Below are positions 42,194 to 45,146 of a stretch of DNA of 45,146 nucleotides, piece by piece; positions within the stretch are counted from its first letter, which is position 1, and each line of letters starts with the position of its first letter. The notes beneath the pieces are model-generated. The model was not told the origin of the DNA, did not search any database, and saw only the letters and a list, made by a program, of their open reading frames with translations. Made by a program: the position numbers and the translations under genes. Source of the DNA: Cupriavidus numazuensis (GTDB lineage: Bacteria > Pseudomonadota > Gammaproteobacteria > Burkholderiales > Burkholderiaceae); NCBI RefSeq assembly GCF_905397435.1, contig NZ_CAJPVI010000066.1, positions 1 to 45,146 on the forward strand. Direction: 5' to 3'.

Positions 42194-42958
42194 ATGAATT
42201 CGGACCAAATCGACGCCGTCGCACAAGCCATCATCCGTGCAAGGCGCGAGCAACAGTGTGTCGACGCGCAATCGCTGGCAGGCGCACTGACGACGCCCGA
42301 CGCGTCCTACGCAGTCCAGGATAAGGTTGCCTCAGCCTTCGGCTGGCAAACATCCGGCCCTGGATTCTGGAAGTCTGGCGGACCCTCCCGTCAGGCGCAG
42401 TTGACGCACGCACAACTCCCTGTGGAAGGCGTCTGGAATAGCCCGGCGCAAACCGAGGGCTGGCCCTTCACCTGGCGTGGTATCGAGGCCGAGATTGCGC
42501 TTCGACTTGGCCGCCCGGTAGACGCTGCCGAAGCGGCCGCCCTTGATAGCGACAAGGCGTCTGCATTGATCGATGCCATGGCGGTCTCGATCGAAGTCGT
42601 CGATTCGCGCTGGCGGCAGTACACCGATGCGCCGGCGCTGCTCAAGCTCGCGGACTTGCAGGCGCACGGCGCGCTGGTGCTCGGTGAATGGATTCCCTAC
42701 CAGCCTCGCGACTGGGCTTCGCAGCGTTGCCACGTCAGGATTGGCGCACAGGAATTCGAGCGGCGCGGCACGCATGCGCTTGGCGATCCTGCATACGGGC
42801 TGCCGGCCTGGCTCCGACACGCCACGCGCGAAGGCAGGCGCGTGGAAGCGGGTACGGTGGTGACCACGGGTACATGGGTCGGCATCCTGCCCGCGTCGGC
42901 CGGCGATCTGGTGACGGTGGAATTCGAAGGTATCGGCCGCGCCTCGATTCAGTTTTGA
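42194..42958 (+). CDS. FAA hydrolase/2-oxopent-4-enoate hydratase-like protein
   Basis: The 254-residue protein resembles the MhpD branch of the fumarylacetoacetase superfamily: AIIRARREQQ and YAVQDKVASAFGW at the N terminus, the metal-binding IEAEIALRLGR (about 96-106), SIEVVDSRW (about 132-140), AHGALVLGEW and the C-terminal TGTWVGILPASAGDLVTVEFEGIG. This branch hydrates 2-oxo-4-enoates or decarboxylates and cleaves 2-oxo acids with Mg2+. It is the last gene of the operon, 42 bases after the racemase-like gene. The substrate is not known. Confidence 0.88.
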   Translation: MNSDQIDAVAQAIIRARREQQCVDAQSLAGALTTPDASYAVQDKVASAFGWQTSGPGFWKSGGPSRQAQLTHAQLPVEGVWNSPAQTEGWPFTWRGIEAEIALRLGRPVDAAEAAALDSDKASALIDAMAVSIEVVDSRWRQYTDAPALLKLADLQAHGALVLGEWIPYQPRDWASQRCHVRIGAQEFERRGTHALGDPAYGLPAWLRHATREGRRVEAGTVVTTGTWVGILPASAGDLVTVEFEGIGRASIQF

Positions 42959-42986
42959 CGAGGGCAGTCTCCCTCCCGTTCGCCAT

Positions 42987-43012
42987 CCTGCCTGGAAAGA
43001 ATGCCGGGCAGG
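42987..43012. terminator. Hairpin between convergent genes
   Basis: CCTGCC pairs with GGCAGG around an imperfect inner GG/CC pair, between the operon end and the convergent histidine kinase gene. No T-run, so only tentative. Confidence 0.35.
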
Positions 43013-43053
43013 TATGGCTCGATTAGCACGCGTACCCCATACGAGCCCCGGTA

Positions 43054-44400
43054 TCAGTCGTCTCTTTGAGGCGTCTCGCTAAACCGGATGCTGACTCGCC
43101 ATCCACGCCTGGCCGCCTCGTCCACGTATCCCGCGGAAAGACTTGCCCCCGTCCGCTGCAGGATTGCCTGGACGATGGACAGTCCCAGGCCGGAACCAGT
43201 GGCGGGAGTGCCAGGCGTCCGGTAGAACGCGTCAAACACTCGTTCGCGCTGGTCCGGTTCAATGCCGGGCCCGGAATCCGCAATTTCCAGCATGACCACG
43301 CCGGCATCTTCCCGAACGGACATATCGACGCGCCCATACTCCGGTGTGTAGCGGATAGCGTTGTCCACGAGATTCTTCAGCAAGGTCTGCAGGTCGATTT
43401 CGCTGATAAGGACCGTGGCATCGGCTTCACCGACGATGCCGATATCGATGTGCCGAGCATCCGCCAGTGGCATCAGGTCTTCCAGCACTTGTCGGTAGGC
43501 CTGGCGGACGGATATGGGCCTGGTCGGCGGTGGAGCCTCGGCTTGAACACGCGCAAGACTTAGCAACTGCTCAAGCAAAGCACGACTACGTTCGATCCCG
43601 CGGCGCAGCGTGAGCAGCCGCGTCCGCGCTTCTTCCGACATGGCAGCCTGTTCGAGCCGCTCCGCCTGCAACGACAGCGCAGTCATCGGCGAACGCAGTT
43701 CATGGGCGGCGTCCGCCACGAATCGTCGCTGCATGTCCATCGATTGCGCCACACGTCCGAGGAGCCGGTTTATCGCCACGACGAATGGATGAACTTCGGC
43801 TGGCACGTGCTCATCGCGAAGTGCGTGCAGCGCGTTGTCGCCCCGCGCGTCGATCTCCTCCGACAAGGCCGCGATTGGCTTGAACATGCCGCGCACAAGG
43901 ATGGCAATGATCAGCACCATCACTGGCACGAAAATCACGAGCGGGAAGAGCGTTCGCAGCGCGCTATCGCGTGCAATCTCGTCGCGCATGCCAGTTTCCT
44001 GCGCGACGATGATTCGTCCTCCATCCGGAAGTGCGCGGCTGAACGCACGATACGAATCCCTACCTATGCGCAACGTGCTGATACCGTGAGGAACGGTGGT
44101 GAGTCCCGGGATCCCCGCTTTACTGATTGCTGGCGCCACGCCCCGCCCGGCTTCCGGTGGCAGGTATTCGACGATGACCCGTTCCTCTTCGTCTGCCACC
44201 GCGGCGTTCTCCGGCCCGGCAAGTGTCGGGGCGGGTAGATGATCGGCGTCGAAGAGAAGCGAGATTCGCCGGAGAAGGTCATCCTGGAACTCGTTGGCTT
44301 CTCGGAACGCTGCAGCGAAAGACACGATGCCGGCAGCGATGGCCATCGCCAGAATGGCTAGCGATAGCCACAGTGACAAGCGGCTCTGGACGGAACGCAT
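43054..44400 (-). CDS. Sensor histidine kinase, QseC-like
   Basis: From ATG 44400 the protein has 448 residues: a membrane helix (about 10-30), a periplasmic sensor (about 35-150), a second helix (about 151-169), HAMP, the H-box FVADAAHELRSPMTAL with H233, N-box LLKNLVDNAIRYTP, G1 DSGPGIEPDQ and G2 GSGLGLSIV. It is a complete EnvZ/QseC-type kinase. Its ATG overlaps the response regulator stop as TGATG, so the two are translationally coupled. A GTG eight codons earlier is possible. Since its partner regulator is truncated, phosphotransfer output is probably lost unless another regulator is used. Confidence 0.93.
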   Translation of the reverse strand: MRSVQSRLSLWLSLAILAMAIAAGIVSFAAAFREANEFQDDLLRRISLLFDADHLPAPTLAGPENAAVADEEERVIVEYLPPEAGRGVAPAISKAGIPGLTTVPHGISTLRIGRDSYRAFSRALPDGGRIIVAQETGMRDEIARDSALRTLFPLVIFVPVMVLIIAILVRGMFKPIAALSEEIDARGDNALHALRDEHVPAEVHPFVVAINRLLGRVAQSMDMQRRFVADAAHELRSPMTALSLQAERLEQAAMSEEARTRLLTLRRGIERSRALLEQLLSLARVQAEAPPPTRPISVRQAYRQVLEDLMPLADARHIDIGIVGEADATVLISEIDLQTLLKNLVDNAIRYTPEYGRVDMSVREDAGVVMLEIADSGPGIEPDQRERVFDAFYRTPGTPATGSGLGLSIVQAILQRTGASLSAGYVDEAARRGWRVSIRFSETPQRDD

Positions 44401-45035
44401 CACGGCTGCCTCGGCACCAGCCACCCCAGCCCTCTCACGTTCCGGATGACGGATGCGCCCAGCTTCTTCCGCAACCCATAGATCAGGAACTCGACAGCGT
44501 TGCTCTCCACCTCCTCGCCCCAGCCGTAAAGGCGCTCCTCCAGTTCGGCCTTGGAAAGAATAGCGCCCGGCCGTACAAGCAGCGCCTGAAGCAGGGCGAA
44601 CTCGCGGTTGGTGAGTTGCTGGGGCTCCCCCTCCGCCACAGTGGCTTGCTTGGTGGCAAGCTCCAGGGTAACGGCACCATTGCTAAGCACCGGCGACGCG
44701 ATCCCTTCCTTGCGTCGCCAGACGGCTCGCATTCTGGCGAGCAGTTCGGCCATCTCAAAAGGCTTGACGAGGTAGTCGTCCGCGCCAGCATCAAGGCCAG
44801 CAATACGGTCCTCCAGTGCATCCCGGGCGGTAAGAATCAGGACAGGCACAAGATTGCCACCGGCCCGTAGTGAAGCGAGTACGGACAGGCCGCTCTGACG
44901 GGGCAGACCGAGGTCGAGCAAGACAACATCGTAGTGCTCCGTGGCCAACGCGCTGAGCGCCAGTTGTCCATCTTCCACCCAGTCAGCCGCACACGAAGCA
45001 TCCCTGAGCGCGTCTTGAACAACCTGGCCAATCAT
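44400..45035 (-). pseudogene. OmpR/QseB-type response regulator, 5' end removed by an IS
   Basis: The remaining 211 residues start MIGQVVQDALRD, which matches about residue 11 of normal QseB-type regulators. The missing part is the first strand and the acidic pair (LLVEDD) that holds Mg2+ for phosphorylation. The rest is intact: phospho-acceptor D41 (normally near 51) in LLDLGLPRQSG, LTAR, LVKPFEM, and an OmpR-type winged helix (LTNREFALLQAL to VRNVRGLGWLV in outline). The IS begins directly at the truncated codon, so the native start and promoter are gone. ATG 45035 has no ribosome site. Phosphorylation is probably abolished. Confidence 0.85.
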
Positions 45036-45146
45036 TAGGGCCTGTTCACACTAATTTGATTTAGTTGTATGCTTCGGTGATGGAAATCACCGAAGCCCAA
45101 TATCGACAGATTGAACACTGCTTGCCTCGCCAGCGTGGCAACGTGA
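45036..45146 (+). mobile_element. IS5-family insertion sequence, left end
   Basis: The sequence from about 45038, GGGCCTGTTCACAC, resembles the terminal repeats of IS5-family elements and is followed 43 bases later by the start of a transposase. It replaces the 5' end of the response regulator gene. The other end lies outside the window, so the exact edge and the target duplication cannot be settled. Confidence 0.75.
45080..45146 (+). CDS. IS5-family transposase, N-terminal fragment
   Basis: ATG at 45080 opens a frame that runs to the window edge and gives 22 residues, MEITEAQYRQIEHCL then PRQRGNV. The phrase LPxQRGNV in this position is characteristic of IS5-family (IS427-type) transposases. 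The rest is cut off by the window. Confidence 0.75.
   Translation, partial: MEITEAQYRQIEHCLPRQRGNV

Noticed and set aside
1..45146. Composite transposon bounded by the two IS elements
   Set aside because: The left element is IS66 family and the right one IS5 family, so they cannot form one composite unit; each interrupts a different gene.

Overview
The window looks like part of a secondary replicon or accessory chromosome region of a high-GC betaproteobacterium in the Cupriavidus/Ralstonia group. The signs are a Bug-type (TctC) periplasmic binding protein, a phasin, a WS/DGAT acyltransferase, an FlhD-type regulator, a Burkholderiales trimeric porin, several ACS-type MFS carriers and strong G/C bias at third codon positions. 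The genus is inferred from gene content, not from a marker gene. No rRNA, tRNA or CRISPR array was seen.

Layout. 1-2141: right part of an IS66-family element (tnpA end, tnpB, tnpC) that appears to have cut the 3' end of an outer-membrane barrel gene. 2127-5384: that barrel gene, a Bug protein and a TetR regulator. 5535-10795: signalling block with a GGDEF-EAL protein, a divergent chemoreceptor carrying the same sensor domain, and a FixJ-type regulator; the gap between the first two holds a candidate structured RNA. 10985-17592: a secreted DUF2092 protein and an Asn-Val repeat protein, a type-B carboxylesterase, two DUF1254/DUF1214 proteins, and an orphan flhD beside a candidate small RNA. 18028-25801: phasin, then a four-gene operon (MFS carrier, acyl-CoA synthetase, alpha/beta hydrolase, WS/DGAT) divergent from an AraC regulator, which reads as uptake, activation and storage of a fatty or carboxylic acid. 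26048-31294: M20 amidohydrolase, dCache chemoreceptor, porin, YaiI protein. 31500-34543: a SARP/BTAD regulator fused to an alpha/beta hydrolase, divergent from an FAD monooxygenase. 34713-42958: a GntR/FCD regulator divergent from a catabolic operon (class V aminotransferase, two MFS carriers, amidase, Asp/Glu-racemase-like protein, FAA/hydratase-like protein). 43054-45035: a QseBC-like two-component system whose response regulator has lost its first residues to an IS5-family element at the right edge.

The strongest unexplained signal is a 17-bp inverted repeat, TTAAGC-N5-GCTTAA, found at five intergenic places spread over 22 kb (4174, 4380, 15564, 17756, 25860), upstream of the Bug gene, both DUF1254 genes and the M20 amidohydrolase. 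It looks like the operator of one regulon. Other candidates are a multi-helix RNA at 8064-8267, a roughly 76-nt three-hairpin RNA convergent with flhD, the regulator-hydrolase fusion, and the racemase-like protein that lacks both catalytic cysteines.
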